Assembly (NCBI RefSeq): GCF_904849725.1 | Contig: NC_058524.1 | Location: 549,385,763 to 549,449,762 of the forward strand | Reading direction: 5' to 3' | Source: Hordeum vulgare subsp. vulgare | Lineage: Eukaryota; Streptophyta; Magnoliopsida; Poales; Poaceae | DNA length: 64,000 nt | Shown: piece after piece, positions 10,326 to 20,770 of the stretch | Layout: each line of letters begins with the position of its first letter | Numbering within the stretch: position 1 is the first letter of the stretch | Position numbers and translations under genes: made by a program | Notes under the pieces: model-generated | Database searches by the model: none | What the model saw: only the letters and a program-made list of their open reading frames with translations | Told to the model about the DNA's origin: nothing

Positions 10326-11820
10326 TGCTACGGCAACAGAAGTCCTTCCCCGGCAACGCTAGGAATTCTTCTGGCTACTTCTCTTCCTTGCGTCGGTTGA
10401 GAACCAAGGTATCAATCGAGTAGGAGAATCTCGTCAAGTCGAGAGAACCTGCACAAACACAAAGAGCTTGCACCCAACGCTATAAAGGGGTTGTCAATCC
10501 ATTCATGATTGATTGGAAAGTGCGATCTGAAGGCGGAAAGTGCAACGAATAAAAAGTGTAAGGCTGAAAATATGGTGTGGACTAGACCCGGGGGCCATAG
10601 TGTTCACTAGAGGCTTCTCTCAAAATAGCAAATATTACGGTGGGTGAACAAATTACTGTCGAGCAATTGATAGAACCGCGCAAAGTCATGACGATATCTA
10701 AGGCAATGATCATACATATAGGCATCACGTCCGAGACAAGTAGACCAATACTTTCTGCATCTACTACTATTACTCCACGCATCGACCACTATCCACCATG
10801 CATCTAGTGTATTGAGTTCATGACGAACAGAGTAACGCCTTAAGCAAGATGACATGATGTAGAGGGATACTCTCAAACCAATGATGAAAACCCCATCTTT
10901 TCACCCTTGATGGCAACAACATGATGCGTGCCTTGCTACCCCTTCTGTCACTGGGTGAGGTCACCACACGGTATGAATCCAAAACCAAGCACTTATCCCA
11001 TTGCAAGAATCATAGATGTAGTTGGCCAGACAAAACCCACAACTCGAAGAGAATTACAAGGATATGAAATCATGCATAAGAGAGATCAGAAGAAACTCAA
11101 ATAAGATTCATAGATAATCTGATCATAAATCCATAATTCATCGGATCTCGACAAACACACTGCAAAAGAAGATTACATCGGATAGATCTCCATGAAGATC
11201 ATGGAGAACTTTGTATTGAAGATCCAAGAGAGAGAAGAAGCCATCTAGCTACTAGTTATGGACCCGTAGGTCTATGGTGAACTACTCACGCATCATCGGA
11301 GAGGTCATGGTGCTGATGAAGAAGCCCTCCGTGTCCGAATCCCCCCTCCGGCAGGGCAACAGAACGTTCCCCAAATGGGATCTTGCGGAGACAGAAGCTT
11401 GCGGCGGCGGAAAAGTACTTTCGATGATCTCCTGATTTTTTTTGGGATTTTAGGGAATATATAGGCGCAAAACCTAGGGCAGAGGTGGCCCAGGGAGCCC
11501 ACAAGCCAGGGAGGCGCGGCCCCCCTGGCCGTGGCTAGGGGGCTTGTGGGGTCCCTGCACGCCCCGTGCCCTGATTCTCCGGCTTCCCAATCTTTTTCTG
11601 TTTCGGAAAAAATCTTTTTGGCAGTTTCATTCTGTTTGGACTCCGTTCAAAATCCTCCTCTGAAAGGGGTAAAAAACATGGAAAAAACAGGAGCTGGCAC
11701 TTGGCACTGAGTTAATAAGTTAGTCCCTAAAAATATATTAAAGGCATGCAAAACATCCAAAGTTTGACAAGATAATAGCATGAAACCATCAAAAATTATA
11801 GATACGTTGGAGACGTATCA
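10326..11820 (-). repeat. Element A 5' LTR
   Basis: 1495 bp, TGATACGTCTCC at the outer end (11820) and CGTAGCA at the inner end (10326). The outer end abuts the TTTAG duplication. Just inside the inner end, 10347-10361 carries a second, shortened primer-binding-site copy (12 bases TCCCCGGCAACG identical on the plus strand). The GC-rich inverted repeat of the promoter region lies at about 11490-11560. Confidence 0.92.
11456..11464 (-). promoter_or_regulatory. TATA box, element A 5' LTR
   Basis: CTATATATT on the minus strand, conserved at the same place in the B LTRs (14511, 19592) and the 27012 solo LTR (about 27369). It would drive the genomic transcript of A. Confidence 0.55.
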
Positions 11821-12501
11821 TTTAGCAAGACGGGTAGCATCGATACCTCCATAAACAACGCCTTTAGTATGGTTCATGTTGAACTGTTGAGCCACTATAG
11901 CGCCCAAGCTATTAGTTTTATCATTATAAAGAGCTTCGCGCAGAACCGCAAGATCTGGGGAGCTAAGAGCCCCAGCTTTCCCACAGCCAATCAAACATTT
12001 TCCCACAAATAATGAGAGATACCGAAGCACGGGAAAATGTACACTAGCAACTCTAGTGCAAGACACTGCTCTCTCCTCTCCTACATCAATAGTATCAATG
12101 AAAGTCTCCAAGTCCCGTGGACGAGGTTCATGAATATCCCCAACATAAGGTAATTTGCAAACATTGCAAAAATCCTGAAGTGACATGCGCTGGGGGATAT
12201 CATATAACTTGAACTCAACCATAGGAGGACTCTTCCTTGGATAGAAATTAAAGCTTTGCACGAAAATATTAGTGAGGAGGAGGTATTGTGGACACTTATC
12301 TTCAACAAATGCGGTAAGTCATGTGTTCTCCACCAAGTAATAAAAATCCTCATAAAGACCGGCGACACGTAAGTATACATCGCTTGGCCACTCGCACGCT
12401 CGAACTTCTGCAACTCGGGGGACCGGATACTTGGGTTTCTTCTTCTCATTGTCATCTTCCTTGGGATCACGGCTTGAAGAGACTCTTAGGAACCTCCTCA
12501 T
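11821..12501 (-). pseudogene. C additional ORF (ATHILA ORF-1-like), N-terminal part
   Basis: The frame starts at ATG 12499-12501 and is collinear with D's 340-residue additional ORF. It has an N-terminal CEWPS motif, a central FKLYDIP-type segment (YDK in D), and then the VHFPVLRYLSLFVGKCLIG block followed by GAIVAQ. The layout (short basic N-terminus, aliphatic block, GGI-ATRLA block) resembles the ATHILA ORF-1 family. It has no transmembrane segment, so it is not an obvious envelope protein. A TGA at 12319-12321 breaks the frame, and insertion of A splits it after ...ATRLAK. The remaining part lies at 1608-2000. Confidence 0.75.
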
Positions 12502-12879
12502 CTTTTCCCTTTTCTTTCTCTGATTTTTTTTGAAATTTTTAGTGACTCAAAAGAAAAGTGAACAAGGCTCAACAAAACTCATGGCAACTACTCCTACAAG
12601 TGCCTAGAGTCCATATCATGCATCAAAACTACTTGGGACCAACTAAAATTAACATGCAAAGCTAAAGAATAGGGTCACCAAGGCAGCAAAAATATGCAAC
12701 GAATAAAGCACAAGAGAAAAAAATAATTGGACCAATGGAGGAGTCACATACCAAGGAACAATTCCCCGAAAACAGTTTGGTAAATGGGGCTTTGCACAAG
12801 GAGATCGAAAAATGCAGCAAGAAGAGCAAGAACACGGGTTTGAGCTGTGGAATGCTTTTTTATGGAGGTATAAGAAGGC

Positions 12880-13090
12880 GATGGGAGCTGGAAGAAGTGG
12901 AGGGGGCCATGTGGGTCCCACAAGCCTGCCAGGCGCGGCCAGGGGGTGTGCCCACGCCTCCTGGGCTTGTGGCCCACAGGTGCATCCCCGTGACTAGCTC
13001 TTTATCTCAGAAATTTTTCAAAAATTCCAGAAAAAATCATACTTGAATTTCAGGGCGTTTGAAGAACTTTTATTTTCGGTACACTTTTCT
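12880..13090 (-). promoter_or_regulatory. LTR-promoter-like module upstream of C additional ORF
   Basis: In the linker between protease and additional ORF (12502-13301, otherwise without a gene) this stretch repeats the layout of the family II LTR promoter. In order it has AATAAAAGTTCT, a segment of short A/T-rich blocks, and then a GC-rich inverted repeat with CCACAAGCCC and GGCTTGTGGG arms. A TTATACC sequence follows near 12862. Element D has the same module at 55557-55760. Promoter function is an inference. Confidence 0.45.
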
Positions 13091-13301
13091 AAGGGACGCA
13101 AAAAGCAGAAAACAGGAAAATAAAGCTAAATTTATCATTTTTCTTCTAGGCAACCGAAAGTAAAATTTGGAATACAAGGTTGTGACTCCTAGATTCATCC
13201 ATCTCATGGTCATCAAAAGAAATCTGTCAATGAGGTTGATCAAGTCTCCTTAACATACTTTTTTTTGAATCACATAAAAACGAAGAATTTTTGAATAATC
13301 A

Positions 13302-14155
13302 CTAGGTTACCTCAATGGGGATGTGCATATCCCCAACAAGTAAATCATACTTCATCTTGACAGTAGGTATAGGGCATTCAAAGCTCCCAATAAGAATTGA
13401 TGAAGTTTTTTCAATAGCATTGATGCAATGTACTCGATATTGTTTCTTCGGAAAGTGCACCGTATGCTCATTACCATTAACATGGAAAGTGACATTGCCT
13501 TTGTTGCAATCAATAAAAAACCCTGCGGTGTTTAAAAAGGGTCTTCCAAGGATGACCGCCATGGCATCATCCTCAGGAATATCCAGAATAACAAAGTCCG
13601 TTAAGATAGTAACGTTAGCAACCACAACAGGCACATCCTCGCAAATGTCGATAGGAAAAGTAGTTGATTTGTCGGCCATTTGCAAAGACATTTCAATGGG
13701 TGTCAACTTATCCAATTCAAGTCTACGATAAAGAGAGAGAGGCATAACACTAACACTAGCTCCAAGATCGCATAAAGTAGTTCTAAAATAATTTCCTTTA
13801 ATGGAGCAAGGTATAGTGGGCACTCTGGGATCACCTAGTTTCTTAGGAGTTCCACCCTTGAAGGTGTAATTAGCAAGCATGGTGGAAATCTCAACCTCAG
13901 GTATCTTCCTTTTATTAGTCACAATATCTTTCATGTACTTAGCATAGGGAGACATTTTGAGCATATCTGTCAAGCGCATTTGCAGAAAGACCGGTCTAAT
14001 CATTTCAACAAAGCTCTCAAAATCCTCATCATCCTTTTTCTTGGATGGTTTGGGAGGAAAGGGCATGGGTTTCTGAACCCATGGTTCTCTTTCTTTACCA
14101 TGCTTCCTAGCAATGAAGTCGTTCTTATCGTATCTCTTGTTCTTAGGTTGTGGGT
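13302..14155 (-). pseudogene. C gag-protease, protease-containing part
   Basis: Open from the B insertion point to TAG at 13302-13304, and in frame with the gag part beyond B once B and one TGGGT copy are removed. It carries an aspartic protease with catalytic CDLGASVSVMP and an intact ILGRPFLNT motif, ending in the same PIEVT terminus as D's protease (55346). The active-site residues look functional, unlike D's. It is scored as a pseudogene only because insertion B and an upstream stop (21234) break the polyprotein. No RT follows. Confidence 0.85.
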
Positions 14156-15614
14156 TGATACGTCTCCAATGTATCTATAATTTTTGATGGTTTCATGCTA
14201 TTATCTTGTCAAACTTTGGATGTTTTGTATGCCTTTTATATCTTTTTTGGGACTAACTTATTAATTCAGTGCCAAGTGCCAGTTCCTGTTTTTCCATGTT
14301 TTTGACCCCTTTCAGAGGAGGATTTTAAACGGAGTCCAAACGGAACGAATCTTCCAAAAAGATTTTTTCCAAAACAGAAGAAGATCGGGAAGCCTCAGAA
14401 TCAGGGCAGGGGGCCACCAGGGACCCCACAAGCCCCCTAGCCGCGGCCAGGGGGGCCGTGCCTCCCAGGCTTGTGGGCTGCCTGGGCCACCTCTTCCCTA
14501 GGTCTTCTGCCTATATATTCCCTAAAATCCCAGAAAAAATCAGGAGATCATCAAAAGTACTTTTCCGCCACCACAAGCTTCTGTCTCTGCAAAATTCCAT
14601 CTGGGGCACGTTCTAGTGCCCTGCCGGAGGGGGATTCGGATACGGAGGGCTTCTTCATCAACACCATGACCTCTCCGATGATGCGTGAGTAGTTCACCAT
14701 AGACCTACGGGTCCATAGCTAGTAGCTAGATGGCTTCTTTTGCGGTGTGTTTGTCGAGATCCGATGAATTGTGGATTTAAGATCAGATTATCTATAAATC
14801 TTATTTGAGTTTCTTCTGATCTCTCTTATGCATGATTTCATATTCTTGTAATTCTCTTCGAGTTGTGGGTTTTGTTTGGCCAGCTTGATCTATGATTCTT
14901 GCAATGGGAGAAGTGCTTGGTTTTGGGTTCATACCATGCGGTGACCTCACCCACTGACAGAAGGGGTAGCGAGGCACGCATCGTGTTGTTGCCATCAAGG
15001 GTAAAAAGATGGAGTTTTCATCATTGGTTTGAGTTTATCCCTCTACATCATGTCATCTTGCTTAAGGCGTTACTCTGTTCGTCATGAACTCAATACACTA
15101 GATGCATGCTGGACAGCGGTCGATGTGTGGAGTAATAGTAGTAGATGCAGAAAGTATCGGTCTACTTGTCTCAGACATGATGCCTATATGTATGATCATT
15201 GCCTTAGATATCTTCATGACTTTGCGTGGTACTATCAATTGCTCAACTGTAATTTGTTCACCCACCGTGATATTTGCTATTTTGAGGGAAGCCTCTAGTG
15301 AACACTATGGCCATCGGGTCTACTTCACATCATATTTTCAGCCTTACACTTTTACTTCGTTGCACTTTCCGCCTTCAGATCTCACTTTGCAATCAATCTT
15401 GAAGGGATTGACAACCCCTTTATAGCGTTGGGTGCAAGCTCTTTTGTGTTTGTGCAGGTACTCTCGACTTGACAAGATTCTCCTACTGGATTGATACCTT
15501 GGTTCTCAAACTGAGGGAAATACTTACTCCTCCTGTGCTGCATCGCCCTTTCCTCTTCAAGGGAATAACCAACGCAAGATCAAGGGACGACAAAATATTT
15601 CTGTCGCCGTAGCA
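14156..15614 (+). repeat. Element B 5' LTR
   Basis: 1459 bp from TGATACGTCTCC to GCCGTAGCA. TATA-like CTATATATT is at 14511-14519, just after the GC-rich inverted repeat (about 14414-14480). The 3' end lacks the extra primer-binding-site copy seen in A and so represents the simpler family I state. Confidence 0.92.
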
Positions 15615-15624
15615 GAAGAATTTC

Positions 15625-15642
15625 CGGCGCCGTTGCCGGGGA
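15625..15642 (+). other. Primer binding site of element B (tRNA-Asp)
   Basis: CGGCGCCGTTGCCGGGGA, 10 bp downstream of the 5' LTR, matches the tRNA-Asp complement at 17 of 18 positions. The first base has changed from T to C. Confidence 0.85.
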
Positions 15643-15834
15643 GGACCAAGTCAAGAACTCATCCAAGTAAGTGTCGCAAACTCATGTCTTGCATTTACCT
15701 TTTTTGCCTCTCGTTTTCCTCTACCACACTTCTGAAAAACAAAAATTTACAAAAAAATATATTTGCCTTTCCTTTGCTTTTGTGCTATGTGCCTTCAATT
15801 TGCTTGCATCTTTGCTTGCTGAAAATCTAGTGAT

Positions 15835-16332
15835 ATGGATCCTCATCCACTTGCTAATATCTTTAAGATATCCACTTATGTTGATCCAATTGCTAGTGAG
15901 TTGAGTGCACTTGACTTTCTCTATGGAGTTTTGCTTGAGATGCGTGAATATGAAAATCATGATGAAGAAATTCATGAAGTGATTCACGAGGGCTCCTTGA
16001 ATGAAAAGCATGACTGGAATGGTTTCACTGTAAATCCTATTAGTGTCAATCATGCTAAAAATATGCAAAACCCTAAGCTTAGGGATGCTAGTTTTGCTTT
16101 GTCCACTACTAGTTGCAATGATCATGATTGGGGCAATGATTTTTCTTATGATCTTGAAAATTTGTTTAAGCCTCATGATGAATATGATATTTGCAATAAT
16201 ATTGAAAGTGGGTTTGGAGAAGTCATGACTTCATTTGATGATAATCCCACTATTTTTGAAGAGCGTCAACTTTGCATGCATGTGGATCATGAAAAAAATA
16301 TCATTTGCGATATCTATATTGTTGAATTTTAA
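15835..16332 (+). CDS. Element B 165-residue acidic ORF of unknown function
   Basis: Uninterrupted frame starting MDPHPLANIF and ending at TAA 16330-16332, about 190 bp downstream of the primer binding site, where A has its Gag start. It is rich in Asp, Glu, His and Asn, with many DH, EH and HD pairs. It has no Gag, zinc-knuckle or protease motif, no signal peptide and no membrane segment. I do not recognise a family. It may be a protein that replaced or was fused in place of gag, or merely an open stretch; its intactness in an element with about 5% LTR divergence mildly favours a real or recently real gene. Confidence 0.45.
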   Translation: MDPHPLANIFKISTYVDPIASELSALDFLYGVLLEMREYENHDEEIHEVIHEGSLNEKHDWNGFTVNPISVNHAKNMQNPKLRDASFALSTTSCNDHDWGNDFSYDLENLFKPHDEYDICNNIESGFGEVMTSFDDNPTIFEERQLCMHVDHEKNIICDIYIVEF

Positions 16333-19249
16333 TATGATCCCACATGTAATTGCTATGAGAGAGGAAAATATTGTGGTAGAAACTTTCATGTTACCAAATT
16401 ACCTCTCGTTATGTTGAGATTGCTATTGTCTCTTTCTTCTTCCTTGCATTTGGTAACTATTGGTTGTCTTGCCAATTTATTTTCCTATAAAATGCCTATG
16501 CATAGGAAGTATGTTAGACTTAGATGTGATTTTCACATGCTTTATGATGCTCTCGCGGTGCTTCAATTCTTGTCTTTTGTGTGAGCATCATTGAATTATC
16601 AATGCCTAGCTAAGGGCGTTAAACAATAGCGCTTGTTGGGAGGCAACCCAATGAATTTATCTTTTTCTTTCTGTTTTGTTGCGTCCACACTATCATAATT
16701 CTGTTATGATTGTGTACTTTGTGTTTCTTTTTGTGTTTGAGCCAAGCAAAACCTTTATGACTAGTCTTGGTGATGGTTGTTTGACCCTGCTGAAAAAGAC
16801 AGAAACTTTTCGCTCACGAGATTATTTTTTATTTTTATTCAGAAAGAGCTTTTGAGTTGATTCTTTTTGCTTCTGGTTGATATGACTTTTTACCAGGCTG
16901 TGGTAATGTTTAAGAATTTTTTAGGTACCATAAGTATACGAAGTATACAAATTGCTACAGACTGGTCTCTTTTTGACAGATTCTGTTTTTTGTTGAGTTG
17001 GTTGCTTGTTTTGATGAAACTAAGGATAGTATCCGGGGGTACTAGCCCTGGAAAAGTGAGAATACAGTAATATAACACCAATATAACTGGAAATCAAGAT
17101 TGCTACAGTACCAAAAGAGGTGGTAGTTTGTTTTCTTGTGCTAATGTTATCACGAGTTTCTTTTAAGTTTTGTGTTGTGAAGTTTTCAAGTTTTCAAGTT
17201 TTGGGTGATGTTCTCATGGACAAAGAGATAAGGAGTGGAAAGATCTCAAGCTTTGGGATGCCCAAGGCATCCCAGGCCAAATTCAAGGACACAAAAAAGC
17301 CTAAGCTTGGGGATGCCCCGGGAAGGCATCCCCTCTTTCGTCTTCAATCCATCGGTAACATTACTTGCAGCTATAATTTTATTCACCACATGATATGTGT
17401 ATTGCATGGAGCGTCTTGTATCGTAGAAGTCTTTTCTTTTTGTTGTGTCACAATGATCCTTTCTGCACACCTTTAGAGATAGACATGCACTCCTCATGAT
17501 TTTGCTAGAATTCTCATTGTGCTTCACTTATATCTTTTGAGCTAGATAATTTTGCTCTATGTACTTCACTTAGATCTTTTAGAGCACGGCGATGCGTGAC
17601 TTGGTAGTTGGCTTATGCTATGAAAGTAGTCCCAAAGGTGATAGGTACCCAAAGAGGATACAAAAATCTCCATCTTCATGTGCATTGATTAGAAAGATAA
17701 GTCTTGATTCCTCTCAATTAGTTTTGAGATGTGGATTTGGTAATATTAAGAGTTATGTTAGTAGGGTGTTGTGAATCTAGAAATACTTGTGTTGAAGTTA
17801 GTGATTCCCGTAGCATGCACATATGGTGAACCGCTATGTTAGGAAGTTGGAGCATAATTGATATATTGATTGCCATCCTTTGTGTTGAGGTCGGGATCGC
17901 GCCATATTTAACACCTACCAACCCTTCCCCTAGGAGTATGCGTTTAGCACTTTGTTTCGATTACTAATAAAAACTTCCACAACAAGTATGTGAGTTCTTC
18001 ATGACTAATGTGAGTCCATGGTATAGATGCACTTTCACCTTCCACCATTGCTAGCCTCTCTAGTGCCGCGCAATTCTCGCTGGTGCACAAACCCACCATA
18101 TGCCTTCCTCAAAACACCCACCATACCTACCTACTATGGCATTTTCATAGCCATTCCGAAATATATTGCCATGCAACTCCCACCGTTCTGTCTCATGACT
18201 TGTGCCGTCACTCTCATATTACCATTGCATGATCGTAACATAGCTAGCGAGATGTTTCAACTTCATACGCCAAGCTAGGTCGTTGGACATCCCGGTACAC
18301 CGCTGGAGGCATTTCCTATAGAGTCATCATCATTCTGAGCTTTGAGCTGTGAGTAAATAAAAGTGTGATGATCATCATTATTAGAGAATTGTCCCCTGTG
18401 AGGAAATATAAAAAAAATAAAAAGAGAGAGGCCCAAGATCCCATAAAAAAGAGAGAGAAAAAGAGAGAAGGGACAATGCTACTATCTTTTTCCACACCTG
18501 TGCTTCATAATAGCACCATGTTCTTCAGGATTGTGAGCCTCTTGTTTCGTCACCACCATATGGTATTGGGAATCTTTATTATATAACTTGGCTTGTATAT
18601 TCCAATGATGGGCTTCCTCAAAATTTATCTAGGTCTTCATGAGCAAGCAAGTTGGATGCACACCCACTAGTTCTCCTTTTGAGCTTTCACACACTTATAG
18701 CTCTAGTGCATCCTTTGTATGGCAATCCCTACTCATTCACATTGATATCTATTATTGGGCATCTCCATAGCCCTTTGATACGCCGAGTCAATGTGGCCAT
18801 CTCCTCCTTTTTGTCTCACAACCACCACCACACTCTATTCCACCTATAGTGCTATATCCATGGCTCACGCTCATGTATTGCGTGATAGTTATAAAAAGTT
18901 TGAGAAAGTAAGAGTGCGAAAAAAATTACTTGGCCAATACCGGGGTTGTGCATGATTTACATTAGTTGTGTGGGGATGATGGAGCATAGACAGACTATAT
19001 GATTTTGTAGGGATAACTTTCCTTGGCCTTGTTATTTTGAAAGTTTGTGATTACCTTACTAGTTTGCTTGAAGTATTATTGTTTTCATGTCAATAGCAAA
19101 CTATTGTTTTAAATCTTACGGATATGAACATTCATGTCACATGAAAGAAGTTGCAAAGGACAACTATGCTAGGTAGCATTCCAGATCAAAAATTCAGTCT
19201 TTATCACTTCCCTACTCGAGGACGAGCAGGAGTTAAGCTTGGGGATGCT
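16333..19249 (+). other. Element B 3' non-coding region
   Basis: About 2.9 kb with no supported gene. It is homologous in reverse orientation to 3559-8081 of A minus the solo LTR. It contains the empty counterpart of the solo-LTR insertion site (18258-18290) and a polypurine tract adjoining the 3' LTR. Position 16620-16680 carries a block that is also well conserved in A (7925-8010). Confidence 0.8.
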
Positions 19250-20765
19250 TGATACGTCTCCAAAGTATCTATAATTTTTGATGGTTTCATGCTATTATCT
19301 TGTCAAATTGTGGATGTTTTGTATGCCTTTTATATCATTTTTGGGACTAACTTATAAACTCTGTGCCAAGTGCCACTTCCTGTTTTTTCCATGTTTTTGA
19401 CCCCTTTCAGCGGAGGATTTTAAACGGAGTCCAAACGGAACGAAACTTCCAAAAAGATTTTTTTTCCGAAATAGAAGAAGATCGGGAAGCCTGAGAATCA
19501 GGGCAGGGGGCCACCACGGACCCCACAAGCCCCCTAGCCGCGGCCAGGGGGGCCGCGCCTCCCAGGCTTGTGATCTCCCTAGGTCTTCCGCCTATATATT
19601 CCCTAAAATCCCAGAAAAAATCACGAGATCATCAAAAGTACTTTTCCGTCGCCGCAAGCTTCTGTCTCCACAAGATCCCATCTAGGGCACGTTCTGGTGC
19701 CCTGTCGGAGGGGGGATTCGGATACGGAGGCTTCTTCATCAACACCATGACCTCTCCGATGATGCGTGAGTAGCTCACCATAGACGTACGGGTCCGTAGC
19801 TAGTAGCTAGATGGCTTCTTCTCTCTCTTGGATCTTCAATACAAAGTTCTCCATGATCTTCATGGAGATCTATCCGATGTAATCTTCTTTTGCGGTGTGT
19901 TTGTCGAGATCCAATGAATTGTGGGTTTATGATCAGATTATCTATGAATCTTATTTGAGTTTCTTCTGATCTCTCTTATGCATGATTTCATATCCTTGTA
20001 ATTCTCTTCGAGTTGTGGGTTTTGTTTGGCCAGCTTGATCTATGCTTCTTGCAATGGGAGAAGTGCTTGGTTTTGGGTTCATACCATGCGGTGACCTCAC
20101 CCAGTGACAGAAGGGGTAGCGAGGCACGCATCATGTTGTTCCCATCAAGGGTAAAAACATGGGGTTTTCATCATTGGTTTGAGTTTATCCCTCTACATCA
20201 TGTCATCTTGCTTAAGGCGTTACTCTGTCCGTCATGAACTCAATACACTAGATGCATGCTGGATAGCGGTCGATGTGTGGAGTAATAGTAGTAGATGCAG
20301 AAAGTATCGGTCTACTTGTCTCGGACGTGATGCCTATATGTATGATCATTGCCTTAGATATCGTCATGACTTTGCGTGGTTCTATCAATTGCTCAACAGT
20401 AATTTGTTCACCCACCATGATATTTGCTATTTCGTGAGAAGCCTCTAGTGAACACTATGGCCCCCGGGTCTACTTCACATCTTATTTTCAGCCTTACACT
20501 TTTACTTCGTTGCACTTTCCGCCTTGAGATCTCACTTTGCAATCAATCTTGAAGGGATTGACAACCCCTTTTATAGCGTTGGGTGCAAGCTCTTTTGTGT
20601 TTGTGCAGGTACTCTAGACTTGACGAGATTCTCCTACTGGATTGATACCTTGGTTCTCAAACTGAGGGAAATACTTACTGCTCCTGTGCTGCATCGCCCT
20701 TTCCTCTTCAAGGGAAAAACCTACGCAAGGTCAAGAGACGAGAGAATATTTCTGTCGCCATAGCA
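19250..20765 (+). repeat. Element B 3' LTR
   Basis: 1516 bp from TGATACGTCTCC to GCCATAGCA, ending directly at the right TGGGT duplication. It is a second copy of the 5' LTR and contains the GC-rich inverted repeat (about 19515-19572) and TATA-like CTATATATT (19592-19600). Confidence 0.92.
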
Positions 20766-20770
20766 TGGGT

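Larger units (their letters stand above)
2006..11820 (-). mobile_element. Element A, family I non-autonomous Gypsy retrotransposon, complete
   Basis: Minus-strand element with both LTRs, bounded by the perfect 5-bp duplication TTTAG (2001-2005 and 11821-11825). In transcription order it has the 5' LTR (11820-10326), a tRNA-Asp primer binding site, gag-protease (10106-8082), about 2.7 kb of non-coding sequence, and the 3' LTR (3558-2006). The non-coding part is interrupted by a BARE-type solo LTR. There is no reverse transcriptase or integrase, so it needs enzymes from another element. It inserted into the additional ORF of C. Its LTRs and 3' non-coding part are closely related to those of B. 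Confidence 0.93.
11821..14155 (-). mobile_element. Element C, middle segment
   Basis: Minus-strand C sequence between the inserted elements A (ends 11820) and B (starts 14156). In transcription order it contains the protease end of gag-protease (14155-13302), a non-coding linker with an LTR-promoter-like module (13301-12502), and the first part of the additional ORF (12501-11821). The gag frame continues at 20766 beyond B, and the additional ORF continues at 2000 beyond A. Confidence 0.9.
14156..20765 (+). mobile_element. Element B, family I non-autonomous Gypsy retrotransposon, complete
   Basis: 6610 bp with LTRs at both ends and the perfect 5-bp duplication TGGGT (14151-14155, 20766-20770). 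It inserted into the gag-protease frame of C. It shares LTRs, primer binding site region and 3' non-coding sequence with A. In place of A's gag-protease it has one 165-codon ORF, so it codes for no known retrotransposon protein and must be mobilised in trans. By eye the first 232 bp of the two LTRs differ at about 12 positions. Confidence 0.93.
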
